Shown here: positions 1 to 9,679 of the stretch, one piece after another | Layout of the letters: each line of letters starts with the position of its first letter | Position numbering within the stretch: the stretch's first letter is position 1 | DNA from: Lysobacter prati | Lineage (GTDB): Bacteria > Pseudomonadota > Gammaproteobacteria > Xanthomonadales > Xanthomonadaceae | Length of the DNA stretch: 64,000 nt | Assembly (NCBI RefSeq): GCF_009765215.1 | Contig: NZ_VLNV01000001.1 | Coordinates: 1,116,001 to 1,180,000, forward strand | Direction: 5' to 3' | The notes under the pieces: generated by a model | Databases searched by the model: none | What the model was told of the DNA's origin: nothing | The model's input: the letters and a program-made list of their open reading frames with translations, nothing else | Program-made: the position numbers and the translations under genes

Positions 1-319
1 AGGCGGCGACCAGCACGAGAAGCAACGCGTAAAGCACCGGCCGCTCCTGGCGTCGCGAGGCATCGACCGTCGACCAGCGCCCGCTGCGCTTGCGCCACAG
101 CACAAACACCCACGTCACCGCGACCATCGTCGCGACAACGGTTGCGGTACGCAGCATCCCGCCACGGTCCAGCCGCCAGGCTGCCAGCAAGGCCAGCACC
201 GTCAGCACGGCAAAGGGATGCAGCAGGATCGACAGCCATCGCGCCAGCGGGCTGGCACGAGGCGGCAACGGTGACGTGACCGCTCGGGCGTCCTCGCCTG
301 GCGATCCGCCCGGACTCAT
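1..319 (-). CDS. Integral membrane protein, N-terminal fragment (possibly PAP2-family)
   Basis: The frame opens with ATG at 319 and runs off the left edge, so only the first 106 residues are visible. The ATG overlaps the radA stop as ATGA, which suggests translational coupling. After about 25 Pro/Ser/Ala-rich residues there are two hydrophobic segments (around residues 30-46 and 56-73), then a basic loop reading RKRSGRWSTVDASRRQERP and a third hydrophobic stretch at the cut. A basic loop with a 'DAS..ER' motif is, from memory, typical of small PAP2-like phosphatases in this family of bacteria, but the catalytic region lies outside the window. Function is therefore tentative; the membrane topology is clear. 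Confidence 0.6.
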   Translation of the reverse strand, partial: MSPGGSPGEDARAVTSPLPPRASPLARWLSILLHPFAVLTVLALLAAWRLDRGGMLRTATVVATMVAVTWVFVLWRKRSGRWSTVDASRRQERPVLYALLLVLVAA

Positions 320-1725
320 ACCGCCGACGCGAGCGCGTCCGCCAACCGTTCCACCGCGATCACTTCCATGTCGCCGACCCGCCCGCTCTTGGGCGCGTTC
401 GACTTGGGCACGATCGCGCGCTTGAAGCCGTGGGTGGCGGCTTCCTTCAGCCGCTCCTCGCCATTGGGCACCGGCCGGATCTCGCCGGACAGGCCAACCT
501 CGCCGAACGCCACCGTCTGCTCGGCCAGCGGCCGGTCGCGCAGCGACGACAGCACCGCCAGCAGCACCGGCAGGTCGGCCGCGGTCTCCTGCACGCGGAT
601 GCCGCCGACGACATTCACGAACACGTCCTGGTCGCCGACACCGACGCCGCCGTGGCGGTGCAGCACCGCCAGCAGCATCGCCAGGCGATTGCCTTCCATG
701 CCCACTGCGACGCGGCGCGGATTGGACAGCGGCGAGGCGTCCACCAGCGCCTGCACTTCCACCAGCAACGGTCGCGTGCCTTCGCGCGTGACCATCACGC
801 AGCTGCCCGGCTGCGGGCTGTGGCTGCCGGACAGGAAGATCGCCGACGGGTTGGGCACTTCGCGCAGGCCCTTGTCGCCCATCACGAATACGCCCAGCTC
901 ATTCACCGCCCCGAAGCGGTTCTTGAACGCGCGCAGCACGCGGAAGCGGCTGCCGCTCTCGCCTTCGAAATACAGCACCGCATCGACCATGTGCTCGAGC
1001 ACGCGCGGACCGGCGATGCCGCCCTCCTTGGTGACGTGGCCGACCAGGAACACTGCGGTTCCGGTTTCCTTGGCATAACGCACCAGCCGCGCCGCGCTTT
1101 CGCGCACCTGGCTGACCGAGCCGGGTGCGGCGCTGAGTTCTTCGGTCCACAAGGTCTGGATCGAGTCGGCGATGATCAGGCCCGGGCGCATCTTCACCGC
1201 ATGCTCTAGCACGCGCTCGACTCCGGTTTCTGCCAGCGCATGCACGCCATCGACCGGTACGCCCAGGCGCGCGGCACGGCCGGCGACCTGCGCCAGCGAC
1301 TCTTCGCCGGTGACATAAAGGCCTGGCAGGCTCCCGGCCATCTTGCTGATGGCCTGCAACAACAGGGTCGATTTGCCGATGCCCGGATCGCCACCGACCA
1401 GCACGACCGAGCCATGAACGAGGCCGCCGCCGAGCACCCGGTCGAACTCGCCGATACCGGTGCTGACGCGATCCTCCTCGCTGTGGCGGACATCGCTCAG
1501 CGCCGTGACCGCCGGCGCGTCGGCGCGCCCGGCCCAGCTGCTGCGGCGGCTTGCGGCGACGCTGGCGCCGGCCTTGGCCGCCGGTTCGACGACGAACTCG
1601 CTCAGCGTGTTCCAGCCGCCGCATTCGCCGCACTGCCCTTGCCACTTGGTGAAATCGGCCCCGCATTCGGAGCAGACGTAGGCCGTGCGGGACTTGGAGG
1701 CGGGTTTTGCAGCGGGCTTGGGCAT
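316..1725 (-). CDS. radA: DNA repair protein RadA
   Basis: RadA is a RecA-like ATPase/helicase that promotes branch migration during recombinational repair. The sequence shows an N-terminal C4 zinc finger (CSECGADF and CGECGGWN), a Walker A motif GGDPGIGKST, the RadA-specific KNRFG motif, and a C-terminal Lon-like domain beginning near PLLVEVQALVD. I chose the ATG at 1725 (469 residues) rather than the GTG at 1755, because the family usually starts only a few residues before the zinc finger. The next gene downstream overlaps the stop by four bases. Identification is secure; only the start is uncertain. Confidence 0.96.
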   Translation of the reverse strand: MPKPAAKPASKSRTAYVCSECGADFTKWQGQCGECGGWNTLSEFVVEPAAKAGASVAASRRSSWAGRADAPAVTALSDVRHSEEDRVSTGIGEFDRVLGGGLVHGSVVLVGGDPGIGKSTLLLQAISKMAGSLPGLYVTGEESLAQVAGRAARLGVPVDGVHALAETGVERVLEHAVKMRPGLIIADSIQTLWTEELSAAPGSVSQVRESAARLVRYAKETGTAVFLVGHVTKEGGIAGPRVLEHMVDAVLYFEGESGSRFRVLRAFKNRFGAVNELGVFVMGDKGLREVPNPSAIFLSGSHSPQPGSCVMVTREGTRPLLVEVQALVDASPLSNPRRVAVGMEGNRLAMLLAVLHRHGGVGVGDQDVFVNVVGGIRVQETAADLPVLLAVLSSLRDRPLAEQTVAFGEVGLSGEIRPVPNGEERLKEAATHGFKRAIVPKSNAPKSGRVGDMEVIAVERLADALASAV

Positions 1726-1805
1726 GACGGCGACGCGTGGGAGATATGCCGCCACTGTACGGGGCGGCGTCGCGCCAGGCGAGACGGCCCTCCCGCTAGG
1801 GGGAG

Positions 1806-2093
1806 CTAGGCCGCGAACCGGAGGTGGTACTCCGGGTAGAACGCGCTCAGCTCCCGCTGCGGCGCGCCCAGCAATCCGCCGACGTCGCCCTGCGGCACGA
1901 TGCTGTAGCCGCGCGCATCGATGTCCTTGACGATGCCCTGCCAGTCCAGGCGAGGCGCGGCCATCTCACTGTCGAGCGTCCAGCCGAAGCTGACCTCGCC
2001 CAGGACCGCCATCTCATCATCGGGCAACGGTGCGCCGCAGGGCGCTACTACATAGCCGTCGTCCTTGCCCACCACGAAAACATCCATCCGCAT
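1806..2093 (-). CDS. Hypothetical protein
   Basis: A 95-residue acidic protein that I do not recognise. It begins MRMDVFVVGKDDGYVV and ends in an aromatic-rich tail (FYPEYHLRF). There is no signal peptide, membrane segment or cysteine pair. The frame stays open upstream to 2198, but the ATG at 2093 is preferred because the residues before it look non-coding. It lies between radA and the NHL/M23 gene on the same strand. It could be a small cytoplasmic protein of a lineage-restricted family. Confidence 0.55.
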   Translation of the reverse strand: MRMDVFVVGKDDGYVVAPCGAPLPDDEMAVLGEVSFGWTLDSEMAAPRLDWQGIVKDIDARGYSIVPQGDVGGLLGAPQRELSAFYPEYHLRFAA

Positions 2094-2236
2094 GGTCAAC
2101 ACCTTGTCGACTCCCCTTCCGGAAAAACAGGCGGCATGGTGGCGAGCGCAGGAGTAATGTTTCGTGAAATCCAGATTGCAGAATGAAGAAACGTTCATTC
2201 CGCGATGGCGTTCACAGGTGGCTCAGCTGCCGGCAG

Positions 2237-4342
2237 CTACTGCACGCGCACGGCGAGGTCACGCCCTGCGCTTGCCGCGTTGCCCATATAGTCCTTCGCC
2301 GTGATCCTGAGGATGTAGTCGCCGGCGGCGAGATCGGCCGGGTTCCATTGACCGGTAGCCAGGACGCCATCGCGAACGGTGTTGGTCACCACGTACTGGA
2401 AGCGCGTGATCGCGCTGCCGTGGACGGTGATGCCGCTGCCGGGTGCATAGGCGACCTTGACTGCGTCGTTGTCGCTCGGCATGCGGTCGAAGGCGATGTT
2501 CATGCGCGGCGACTCGTAGCCGGGCAATGGCTGTCCCGTGGCATCCAGCCACTGGTAGCCCAGCGCATGCAGGCCCAGGCGGCGACGCGGCAGGTTGCGA
2601 TCGACCTGGTCCCAGGCATCGACCACGATCTGCACGCCAGGCAACGAACGCGACAGCAGCAATCGACCGTCCTGCTTCTGCAGCAAAGGCTGCTGGGCAG
2701 CGTCGAACAGTTCGATCCGGTCGATGCGCGGCGGGTAGCTGTCGGCATAACCGCGGAACCCCAAAGCAATCGCGTTTCGCTCGTAGCCCTGGGCGCCCAC
2801 GCTCAGGTGCACATGCGCCATGGCGTTGATGGTGCCAAGCACGTCGCCGGCCTCGAAGCGGGTGCCGCGCATCACGCGCACGCGCTCGGGCTTGCCGGCT
2901 TCGTCGAGCAGCAGGTGGAAACGCGCCGGGTCGATCGGCTTGCCCTGCGCGGTACGGCCAACGCGCATGTGTATGTAACCGATGCTGTCCAGCTCGAGTC
3001 CTTCGCCAAGTTGGCCCAGGGCCCAGCTCGCGGTCGGGCTGGATACCTTGCCGTCGGCAATCGCGAGCACTTCCTGACCGACGTCACCGCGGATGTCGAG
3101 GCCGCCATGCAAATGGTCGCGGCTCTCGTGCTGGTAGTTCCCGCGCACCTCGCCCAGCGTGCCGACCACTTCATGCCAGCCGTCCTGCGGGCGCAGCGGC
3201 CAGCGCCCCTGGGCGTCGGGCAAGGGCGCGTCGGCGGCCGGCCCGACGGTCAGCACCGCTGGCGTGGTCGCTTCCGTCGAAATTGGCACGATGCGGTGCA
3301 CTCGATGACTGGCAGCATCGGCGACATACAGTGCACCGTCACCATCGATTGCCAATCCCGCCGGGCGCGACAGGCGCTGGTCCTGGCTGGCGCCGGTGAT
3401 CACCGCCCAGCGTCCGTCACGGGTGTATTGCAGGACCGTGCCGCGGCTGTTCTCGGCGACATAGACCACGCCGTCGTGGGCGATGGCCAGGCTCAGCGGC
3501 CGGTGCACGATCGGATTGGCATCCTCCGGTGCGGCGCGCAGCACCGTATCGACATCGCCGCGAGGAGTGACGCGACGCACCGCGTCGTTGCGCGTATCGG
3601 CGACCCAGACCCGCCCGAACGCATCGATCGCCAGGCCGGTCGGCGTATCGAACCGCGCCAGCGAGCCCAGGCCGTCCTGGTAGCCCGGTCGATCGCCACC
3701 GGCGAGCGTGCTGACCATGCCATCGGGCGCGACCACGCGAATGCGATCGTTGTAAGTGTCGGCGACATAGACGCGACCGTCCTTGTCCACCGCGACGCCG
3801 ATGGGCCCGTTGAACTGCGCCTGCGCAGCGGGGCCATCGCGAAAGCCGGCGCTGCCGTTGCCCGCGATGGTTGTCACGATGCCCTGCGGCGACACCTTGC
3901 GGATGGCGTGGTTGCCGGTGTCGGCAACGTAGAGATTGCCCGCCCCGTCGACGGCCAGTCCGGACGGCGTATTGAACGCAGCCGCAGCACCCGCGCCATC
4001 GACAAAGCCCTCGACCGACCCTGCCACGGTGGTGACCAAGCCATCGCGCGCGATCCTGCGGATGCGGTTGTTGTCGCCTGCATCGGCGACGTACACCGAC
4101 CCATCGGCCGCATGGGCGATGCCATACGGATCGGCGAAGCGCGCCTGCATCGCGGCGCCCTCGCGCAGGCCGGACACGCCGTCGCCGGCGAGCAGTTCGA
4201 GCCTGGCTTTCCACGCGAACGGTGTCGGTGCCGGCCCGGTGGGCACGATCGCGACCTCACGGGTCGGAACGACGATGAACGTGGCGGCCAGCGCCGCCGC
4301 GGTGAGGCCAACGGCCATCCACAGCCAGGTGCTTCGGGTCAT
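2237..4342 (-). CDS. NHL-repeat / M23 metallopeptidase fusion protein
   Basis: A 701-residue envelope protein combining two domain types. It has an N-terminal signal-anchor (residues about 6-26), then six NHL-type beta-propeller blades (about 72-356) with repeated 'GLAVD...YVADTGN' signatures. An M23/LytM-like domain follows, whose zinc ligands appear intact: H412-x3-D416 in HLHGGLDIRG and H510-x-H512 in AHVHLSVG. The last about 180 residues look like a beta-rich Ig-like domain. M23 enzymes cut peptidoglycan cross-links, while NHL propellers bind proteins or ligands. ATG 4342 has an AGGA ribosome-binding site, whereas the upstream ATG at 4384 has none. The substrate is unknown. Confidence 0.8.
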   Translation of the reverse strand: MTRSTWLWMAVGLTAAALAATFIVVPTREVAIVPTGPAPTPFAWKARLELLAGDGVSGLREGAAMQARFADPYGIAHAADGSVYVADAGDNNRIRRIARDGLVTTVAGSVEGFVDGAGAAAAFNTPSGLAVDGAGNLYVADTGNHAIRKVSPQGIVTTIAGNGSAGFRDGPAAQAQFNGPIGVAVDKDGRVYVADTYNDRIRVVAPDGMVSTLAGGDRPGYQDGLGSLARFDTPTGLAIDAFGRVWVADTRNDAVRRVTPRGDVDTVLRAAPEDANPIVHRPLSLAIAHDGVVYVAENSRGTVLQYTRDGRWAVITGASQDQRLSRPAGLAIDGDGALYVADAASHRVHRIVPISTEATTPAVLTVGPAADAPLPDAQGRWPLRPQDGWHEVVGTLGEVRGNYQHESRDHLHGGLDIRGDVGQEVLAIADGKVSSPTASWALGQLGEGLELDSIGYIHMRVGRTAQGKPIDPARFHLLLDEAGKPERVRVMRGTRFEAGDVLGTINAMAHVHLSVGAQGYERNAIALGFRGYADSYPPRIDRIELFDAAQQPLLQKQDGRLLLSRSLPGVQIVVDAWDQVDRNLPRRRLGLHALGYQWLDATGQPLPGYESPRMNIAFDRMPSDNDAVKVAYAPGSGITVHGSAITRFQYVVTNTVRDGVLATGQWNPADLAAGDYILRITAKDYMGNAASAGRDLAVRVQ

Positions 4343-4440
4343 GCAGGTCCTGGGGGTTCGCCGCGGCGCGCGCACGTGGCGCACCGCTGGCGATCGATTC
4401 TAGGCCGATCGCAGGGTGCCCCGTCCAGTTCGTCGCGCGA

Positions 4441-6639
4441 TTACGCCAGCACAGGCAACTTCGCGAGCAGCTTGTCGAGCGTGATCGGGTACTCGCGCAC
4501 ACGGATGCCGGTGGCGTTGTGGATGGCGTTCGCAATCGCGGCACTGACGCCGCAGATGCCCAGCTCGCCCACGCCCTTGGCCTTCATCGGCGAGGACATC
4601 GGATCGACCTCGTCGAGGAAGATCACTTCCTGGTGCGGGACGTCGGCATGCACCGGCACCTCGTATCCGGCCAGGTCGTGGTTGACGAAGAAGCCAAGGC
4701 GCTTGTCGATGACCAGTTCCTCCGACAGCGCCGCGCCGATGCCCATCGTCATCGCGCCGATCACCTGGCTGCGGGCGGACTTCGGATTGAGGATGCGTCC
4801 GGCCGCGCACACGGCCAGCATCCGTCGCACGCGCGACTCACCGGTGGCGATGTCGACGCCGACTTCGGCGAAGTGCGCGGCAAAAGTAGATTGCTGGTAT
4901 TTCTTGGCCAGGTCCCCGAACTCGATCGCGTCCTCGGCTACAACGTCCCCACCCTCGCCCGCCTGCGCCAGCGGAATGTCGCGCCCGCCGACGTGGATGC
5001 GGCCATCGGCGAAGGTCGCCTCGTCGGCATTGAATCCCAGCTTCGTCGCGATTGCCTCGCGCAGCTTATGGCAGGCCGCGAAGACACCGGCGGTTGAACT
5101 GTTGGCGCCCCACTGGCCGCCGGAGCCGGCCGAGACCGGGAACGAGGAATCACCCAGGCGAACGACCACGCGATCGATCGGCACGCCCAGCATCTCCGCT
5201 GCGGTCTGCGCGATGATCGTGTAGCTGCCGGTGCCAATGTCGGTCATGTCGGTCTCGACCGTGACCAGACCGGTGCGGTCCAGGCGCACACGCGCCGCGG
5301 ATTTCGTCGTCAGGTTGTTGCGGAACCCGGCCGCCACTCCCATGCCGACCAGCCAGCGTCCGTCGCGCTGATCTCCCGGTGCCTTGGCGCGCTGGCTCCA
5401 GCCGAAGCGCTGCGCGCCCTGGCGCAGGCATTCGTTGAGCTGGCGCTGCGAGAACGGGCGCTTGGGATTTTCCGGATCGACCTGCGTGTCGTTGAGGATG
5501 CGGAACTCGACCGGATCCAGGCCGAGCTTGGCAGCCATCTCGTCCATCGCGATCTCCAGCGCCATCAACCCCGGCGCCTCGCCAGGCGCACGCATGGCGT
5601 TGCCCTCAGGCAGATCGAGCACGGCCAGGCGTGTGCGCGTCATCCGGTTCGCACCGGCGTAGAGCAGCCGCGTCTGCTGGATCGCGGTCTCGGGACCGCC
5701 TCCGGGCAGGTCGCCGGACCAGCTTTCATGTCCAATCGCGGTGATCTTGCCATCGCGCCCCGCACCGATCCGGATGCGCTGGATCGTGGCTGGACGATGG
5801 GTGGTGTTGTTGGCCATCAGCGGTCGCTGCAGTGCGATCTTTACCGGCCGCCCGCAGGCGCGCGCGCCCAGCGCGGCCAGCACGGCATCGCAACGGACGA
5901 ACAACTTGCCGCCGAAACCGCCGCCGATGTAGGGCGATATCAGGCGCACGTTCTCGCGCGGGATGCCCAGCGTCTTGGCGACGTCGCCGCGGCCCCAGTT
6001 GATCATCTGGTTGGCGGTCCAGACCGTCAGCTTGTCGCCGTCCCACGCTGCGATCGATGCGTGCGGCTCCATCATCGCGTGCGACTGGTCGGGCGTGGTG
6101 TAGGTCTCGTCGAGCGTCACCGGCGCCTTGGCGAATGCCCCGTCGAAGTCACCGACCGCGGAATCGGGCTTGGACTCCTTCGGCACCTGCGCGCCCGCCT
6201 TCGCCTTTTGCAGGTCGTAGGCGCCGTTGCCGCGGTTGTACTGCACGCGAACCAGCTGCGCGGCCGCTCTCGCTTGCTCGAAGGTCTCGGCGACGACCAC
6301 GGCGACCGCCTGGTGGTAGTGCTGGATGTCCGGGCCGCCGAGCAGGTTGGCGGTATTGAAGTCGCCCTTGACCAGTGGGCCCGCGTTGGCGGCGGTGACG
6401 ATCGCCAGCACGCCAGGCGCATGCTCGGCGGCAGTGAGATCCATCGAGGCAATCCGCCCCTTGCCGATGCCGGCGCCGACCACGTAGCCATACGCCGGTT
6501 TTGGAAATGCGTCATGCCATTCGTGCGCGTAAGTGGCCGTGCCTGTGGTCTTGCGCGGTCCTTCGATGCGATCGAGCGGCTGGCCGACGACCTTGAGCTT
6601 GTCGATGGGATTGGTGCCGGCGGGGGTATCGAATCTCAT
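4441..6639 (-). CDS. paoC: Aldehyde oxidoreductase, molybdopterin-binding subunit (PaoC/YagR type)
   Basis: The 732-residue large subunit of a xanthine-oxidase-family enzyme, which oxidises aldehydes to acids at a molybdenum cofactor. Visible family features are the N-terminal KVVGQPLDRIEGPRKTTG segment, the glycine-rich YIGGGFGGK cofactor loop, the RAPGEAPG segment and GVGELGICGVSAAIANA near the C terminus, where the catalytic base Glu normally sits. It starts four bases after the paoB-like stop (ATG 6639, GAGG upstream), so the three subunits form one operon. It lacks its own signal peptide; export is expected through the Tat signal of the small subunit. The substrate is inferred from family only. 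Confidence 0.9.
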   Translation of the reverse strand: MRFDTPAGTNPIDKLKVVGQPLDRIEGPRKTTGTATYAHEWHDAFPKPAYGYVVGAGIGKGRIASMDLTAAEHAPGVLAIVTAANAGPLVKGDFNTANLLGGPDIQHYHQAVAVVVAETFEQARAAAQLVRVQYNRGNGAYDLQKAKAGAQVPKESKPDSAVGDFDGAFAKAPVTLDETYTTPDQSHAMMEPHASIAAWDGDKLTVWTANQMINWGRGDVAKTLGIPRENVRLISPYIGGGFGGKLFVRCDAVLAALGARACGRPVKIALQRPLMANNTTHRPATIQRIRIGAGRDGKITAIGHESWSGDLPGGGPETAIQQTRLLYAGANRMTRTRLAVLDLPEGNAMRAPGEAPGLMALEIAMDEMAAKLGLDPVEFRILNDTQVDPENPKRPFSQRQLNECLRQGAQRFGWSQRAKAPGDQRDGRWLVGMGVAAGFRNNLTTKSAARVRLDRTGLVTVETDMTDIGTGSYTIIAQTAAEMLGVPIDRVVVRLGDSSFPVSAGSGGQWGANSSTAGVFAACHKLREAIATKLGFNADEATFADGRIHVGGRDIPLAQAGEGGDVVAEDAIEFGDLAKKYQQSTFAAHFAEVGVDIATGESRVRRMLAVCAAGRILNPKSARSQVIGAMTMGIGAALSEELVIDKRLGFFVNHDLAGYEVPVHADVPHQEVIFLDEVDPMSSPMKAKGVGELGICGVSAAIANAIHNATGIRVREYPITLDKLLAKLPVLA

Positions 6640-6643
6640 GGCC

Positions 6644-7594
6644 TCATCCCTTCGCCTCGACCAGCACCGCACTCAGCGTGCGCTGGGCAAGCAGCGTCTT
6701 GAATTCGTTCTGCGTGGTGGTACGCGCGCCGGCGAACATGCGATCGGCGACAGCCTTGGCTCCGCGCGGCAGTTCCGCTTCGGCCGCCTCCACCCGCCAC
6801 GGCCGCGGCGCCACGCCGCCCATGGCGACGCGGCCCGTGCCATCGCGCTGGACAATCGCCGCCACCGACACCAGGGCAAAGGCATAGGAGGCGCGATCGC
6901 GGACCTTGCGGTAGATCTGCGTTCCGCCGACTGGTTCGGGCAGCGTTACCGCGGTGATCAGCTCGCCCGAGGCCAGCGTGTATTCCAGGTGCGGCGTAGC
7001 GCCCGGAGCCCGGTAGAGTTCGTCGAGCGGGAAGCTGCGCGTCGAGCCGTCGGCACGCACGGTCTCCACCGTGGCATCGAGCGCACGCATCGCCACTGCC
7101 ATGTCGCTGGGATGGGTGGCTATGCACGACTCGCTGGCGCCGATCACCGCGTGCTGGCGGCTGAATCCTTCCAGCGCCGCGCAGCCGCTGCCAGGCAGGC
7201 GTTTGTTGCAGGGCTGGTTGGTGTCGTAAAAGTACGGGCAACGCGTGCGCTGCAGCAGGTTGCCCGCCGTCGTCGCCTTGTTGCGCAGCTGGCCGGACGC
7301 ACCCGCCAGCAGCGCGCGCGAGAGCACGCCGTAGTCGCGGCGGACGCGGACGTCGGCGGCGAGGTCGGTATTGCGCACCAGCGCGCCGATGCGCAGGCCG
7401 CCGTCGCGTGTCTTCTCGATCTTGTCCAGCGCCAGGCCGTTGACGTCGATCAGGTGGCTCGGGGTTTCGACCTCGAGCTTCATCAGGTCGAGCAGGTTGG
7501 TGCCGCCGGCGATGAACTTCGCGCCGGGCATGCGCGCGGCAGCGGCCGCCGCTTCGGCGGGCGACTTGGCGCGCTCGTAACCGAAGGCCTTCAT
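6644..7594 (-). CDS. paoB: Aldehyde oxidoreductase, FAD-binding subunit (PaoB/YagS type)
   Basis: A 316-residue FAD subunit that passes electrons from the iron-sulfur subunit to the acceptor. The FAD pyrophosphate-binding motif [13 protein letters not shown] is near residue 30, and a second FAD-contact region reads [15 protein letters not shown]. The segment [21 protein letters not shown] carries cysteines that in PaoB-type proteins hold an extra [4Fe-4S] cluster. ATG 7594 overlaps the stop of the 2Fe-2S gene (ATGA), fixing the start and the order small-FAD-large subunit. Confidence 0.9.
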   Translation of the reverse strand: MKAFGYERAKSPAEAAAAAARMPGAKFIAGGTNLLDLMKLEVETPSHLIDVNGLALDKIEKTRDGGLRIGALVRNTDLAADVRVRRDYGVLSRALLAGASGQLRNKATTAGNLLQRTRCPYFYDTNQPCNKRLPGSGCAALEGFSRQHAVIGASESCIATHPSDMAVAMRALDATVETVRADGSTRSFPLDELYRAPGATPHLEYTLASGELITAVTLPEPVGGTQIYRKVRDRASYAFALVSVAAIVQRDGTGRVAMGGVAPRPWRVEAAEAELPRGAKAVADRMFAGARTTTQNEFKTLLAQRTLSAVLVEAKG

Positions 7595-8232
7595 GCCGAA
7601 CTCCCCGCCGCATCGGTGATCGCATCGACGATGTTGGAATACGCACCGCAGCGGCAGATGTTGCCGCTCATGCGCTCGCGGATCTCCTCGATGCCCAGGC
7701 GCGGTCGGGCGGTCAGGTCCGCACTGACCAGGCTGGGAATCCCGTCCTTGATCTCGTCGAGCATCGCAACGGCCGAGCAGATCTGTCCGGGCGTGCAGTA
7801 TCCGCACTGGTAGCCGTCATGTTTGACGAAGGCCGCCTGCATGGAATGCAGCTTGTCGGGGGTGCCCAGTCCTTCGATCGTGGTGATGCGGTCCCCTTCG
7901 TGCATCACCGCCAGCGTCAGGCAGGCATTGATGCGACGACCTTCGACGATGACGGTGCAGGCGCCGCACTGGCCGTGGTCGCAGCCCTTCTTGGTGCCGG
8001 TCAGGTGCAGGTGCTCGCGCAGCGCGTCGAGCAAGGTGGTGCGCGTATCGAGCTCGAGCTCGTGCGCCTTGCCATTCACGTTGAACTTCACCGTGTGCAC
8101 CACGGGCGGCGCTGCCGGCGCAACCGCGCTGGCCTCAGCCGCGAGCGATGGCAGTGCCATGGCCGAGGCCGAGGTCACGCCCGCCTTGAGCAGGTCGCGC
8201 CGGGTGATGGGTAGGTTGCGGAGCTTGTCCAC
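7591..8232 (-). CDS. paoA: Aldehyde oxidoreductase, Tat-exported 2Fe-2S subunit (PaoA/YagT type)
   Basis: A 213-residue iron-sulfur subunit. The N terminus carries a twin-arginine signal ([10 protein letters not shown], residues about 9-18) followed by a hydrophobic stretch ending near [11 protein letters not shown], so the assembled trimer should be periplasmic. A plant-type 2Fe-2S domain is seen in [12 protein letters not shown], and the second all-helical 2Fe-2S domain in CGYCTPGQ and NICRCG. GTG at 8232, preceded by GAGGCAGG, is the likely start. It is the first gene of the three-gene operon. No PaoD-like cofactor-insertion chaperone is present in the window. Confidence 0.92.
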   Translation of the reverse strand: MDKLRNLPITRRDLLKAGVTSASAMALPSLAAEASAVAPAAPPVVHTVKFNVNGKAHELELDTRTTLLDALREHLHLTGTKKGCDHGQCGACTVIVEGRRINACLTLAVMHEGDRITTIEGLGTPDKLHSMQAAFVKHDGYQCGYCTPGQICSAVAMLDEIKDGIPSLVSADLTARPRLGIEEIRERMSGNICRCGAYSNIVDAITDAAGSSA

Positions 8233-8469
8233 GGTCCTGCCTCTCGATGGGTGCTACCGGATTGTGCTGCGCGGTGTCGCCGGGCTTGCTGAAAGCTGGC
8301 GTGCTGAAAACGGGCGACCACCCGACAGGCGAATTGCGTGCGTCCACAACTGACCACTAGAAGCGACTTCCGGTGAAGGCAGGGTGGATGCAGTGCAACG
8401 ATGTTGTATCGCGATGGCTGACGTGTGTCAGCAGGCATGCAAGCGAAACCGCGAGGTCGCAACGGACCG

Positions 8470-8516
8470 AAAAAGAAAAGGGCTCACAGGGATTCCCCTG
8501 CAAGCCCTTGTTTTTT
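8470..8516. terminator. Bidirectional intrinsic terminator
   Basis: The stem AAGGGCT/AGCCCTT (8478-8484 with 8503-8509) carries an inner stem CAGGG/CCCTG. On the minus strand it is followed by a T-rich run and on the plus strand by six T residues. It lies immediately 3' of the tRNA gene and should end tRNA transcription before the divergently placed pao genes. Confidence 0.85.
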
Positions 8517-8517
8517 A

Positions 8518-8593
8518 TGGTGCCGGAAATAGGAATCGAACCTACGACCTACGCATTACGAATGCGCCGCTCTACCAACTGAGCTATTCCGGC
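8518..8593 (-). tRNA. tRNA-Thr (anticodon CGU)
   Basis: The reverse complement folds into a standard 76-nt cloverleaf with encoded CCA: acceptor GCCGGAA/TTCCGGC with discriminator A, D-arm AGCTCAGTTGGTAGAGC, anticodon loop TTCGTAA (anticodon CGT, codon ACG) and T-arm GGTTCGATTCC. A promoter overlaps the upstream ispH stop and a terminator follows. Confidence 0.97.
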
Positions 8594-8658
8594 GGGTCTA
8601 TCGGCCGGGCCCCATCCTGGTCAGGTGGGCCGGCTGCGGAAATCTCCGCGAGGCGCGA

Positions 8659-8688
8659 ATTCTAGGCGCTGGGCGTGCTTTTGGTCAA
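8659..8688 (-). promoter_or_regulatory. Sigma-70 promoter of tRNA-Thr
   Basis: Minus-strand TTGACC (8683-8688), an 18-base spacer and TAGAAT (8659-8664). It sits 65 bases upstream of the mature tRNA end and overlaps the last codon of ispH. Confidence 0.7.
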
Positions 8689-9635
8689 TCGACCAGCTGC
8701 AGCCGAAGCTCCTTCGGGAGGGCGAAGACCATGTCCTCCGGCTCGCCGTCGAGCTCGCTGACGTGCAGGGCGCCCAGTTCGCGCAAGCGCTCGATCACGC
8801 CGCGCACGAGCACCTCGGGCGCCGAGGCGCCGGCGGTCACGCCGATGCGCTTGCGGCCTTCGACCCAGGACGGGTTGATCTCGATCGCGCCGTCGATCAG
8901 GTAGGCTGCGACGCCCTCCCGCTCGGCCAGCTCGCGCAGGCGGTTGGAGTTGGAGCTGTTGATCGAGCCCACCACCAGCACCAGGTCGCACTTGGCGGCC
9001 AGTTCGCGCACGGCGTCCTGGCGGTTCTGGGTGGCGTAGCAAATGTCGTCGTTCTTCGGGCCCTGCATGGCCGGGTATTTGGTGCGCAGGGCCTCGATCA
9101 CGCTGCGGGTGTCGTCCACCGACAGCGTGGTCTGGGTCGTGTAGGCGACGTTCTGCGGCTGGTCGATCTCCAGCGCGGCGACGTCGTCGTTGTCCTCGAC
9201 CAGGTAGATCCGACCCGAGCCGGCCTCGCGCTTCCACTGGCCCATGGTGCCTTCGACCTCGGGGTGGCCTTCGTGGCCGATCAGCACGACGTCGCGGCCG
9301 GCACGGCAGTGCCGGGCCACTTCGAGGTGGACCTTGGTCACCAGCGGGCAGGTCGCGTCGAACACCTTCAGGTCGCGCCGCTGCGCTTCCTCGCGTACGG
9401 CCTTGGACACGCCGTGGGCACTGAAGATCACGGTGGCGCCGTCGGGCACCTCGTCGAGCTCCTCGACGAAGATCGCGCCGCGGTGCTTGAGGTCGTCGAC
9501 CACGAAGCGGTTGTGCACGACTTCATGGCGCACGTAGATCGGCGCGCCGAGCGTCTCGATCGCACGCTTGACGATCTCGATGGCGCGGTCGACACCGGCG
9601 CAGAAACCACGGGGATTGGCTAGCAGGACATCCAT
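8685..9635 (-). CDS. ispH: 4-hydroxy-3-methylbut-2-enyl diphosphate reductase (IspH)
   Basis: The 316-residue iron-sulfur enzyme for the last step of the MEP isoprenoid pathway, making IPP and DMAPP. Conserved features are the start [18 protein letters not shown], holding the first cluster cysteine and the usual family opening, then YVRHEVVHN, the second cysteine in DATCPLVTK, the third in ICYATQNRQ, and the [11 protein letters not shown] substrate-binding segment. The frame runs on upstream into lspA sequence, but ATG 9635 is the clear family start. It lies downstream of ileS-lspA, the usual gammaproteobacterial order. Confidence 0.97.
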   Translation of the reverse strand: MDVLLANPRGFCAGVDRAIEIVKRAIETLGAPIYVRHEVVHNRFVVDDLKHRGAIFVEELDEVPDGATVIFSAHGVSKAVREEAQRRDLKVFDATCPLVTKVHLEVARHCRAGRDVVLIGHEGHPEVEGTMGQWKREAGSGRIYLVEDNDDVAALEIDQPQNVAYTTQTTLSVDDTRSVIEALRTKYPAMQGPKNDDICYATQNRQDAVRELAAKCDLVLVVGSINSSNSNRLRELAEREGVAAYLIDGAIEINPSWVEGRKRIGVTAGASAPEVLVRGVIERLRELGALHVSELDGEPEDMVFALPKELRLQLVD

Positions 9636-9679
9636 GGCGTCATTGTACTCCGCGGCGGCGTGCTCCTTGGGGGCCGGGC

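Noticed and set aside
2183-5224. Long plus-strand open frame opposite the NHL/M23 gene and paoC
   Set aside because: High GC and codon bias create long antisense frames. It is rich in Arg/His/Ala with no family signature, and its opposite strand has clear genes.
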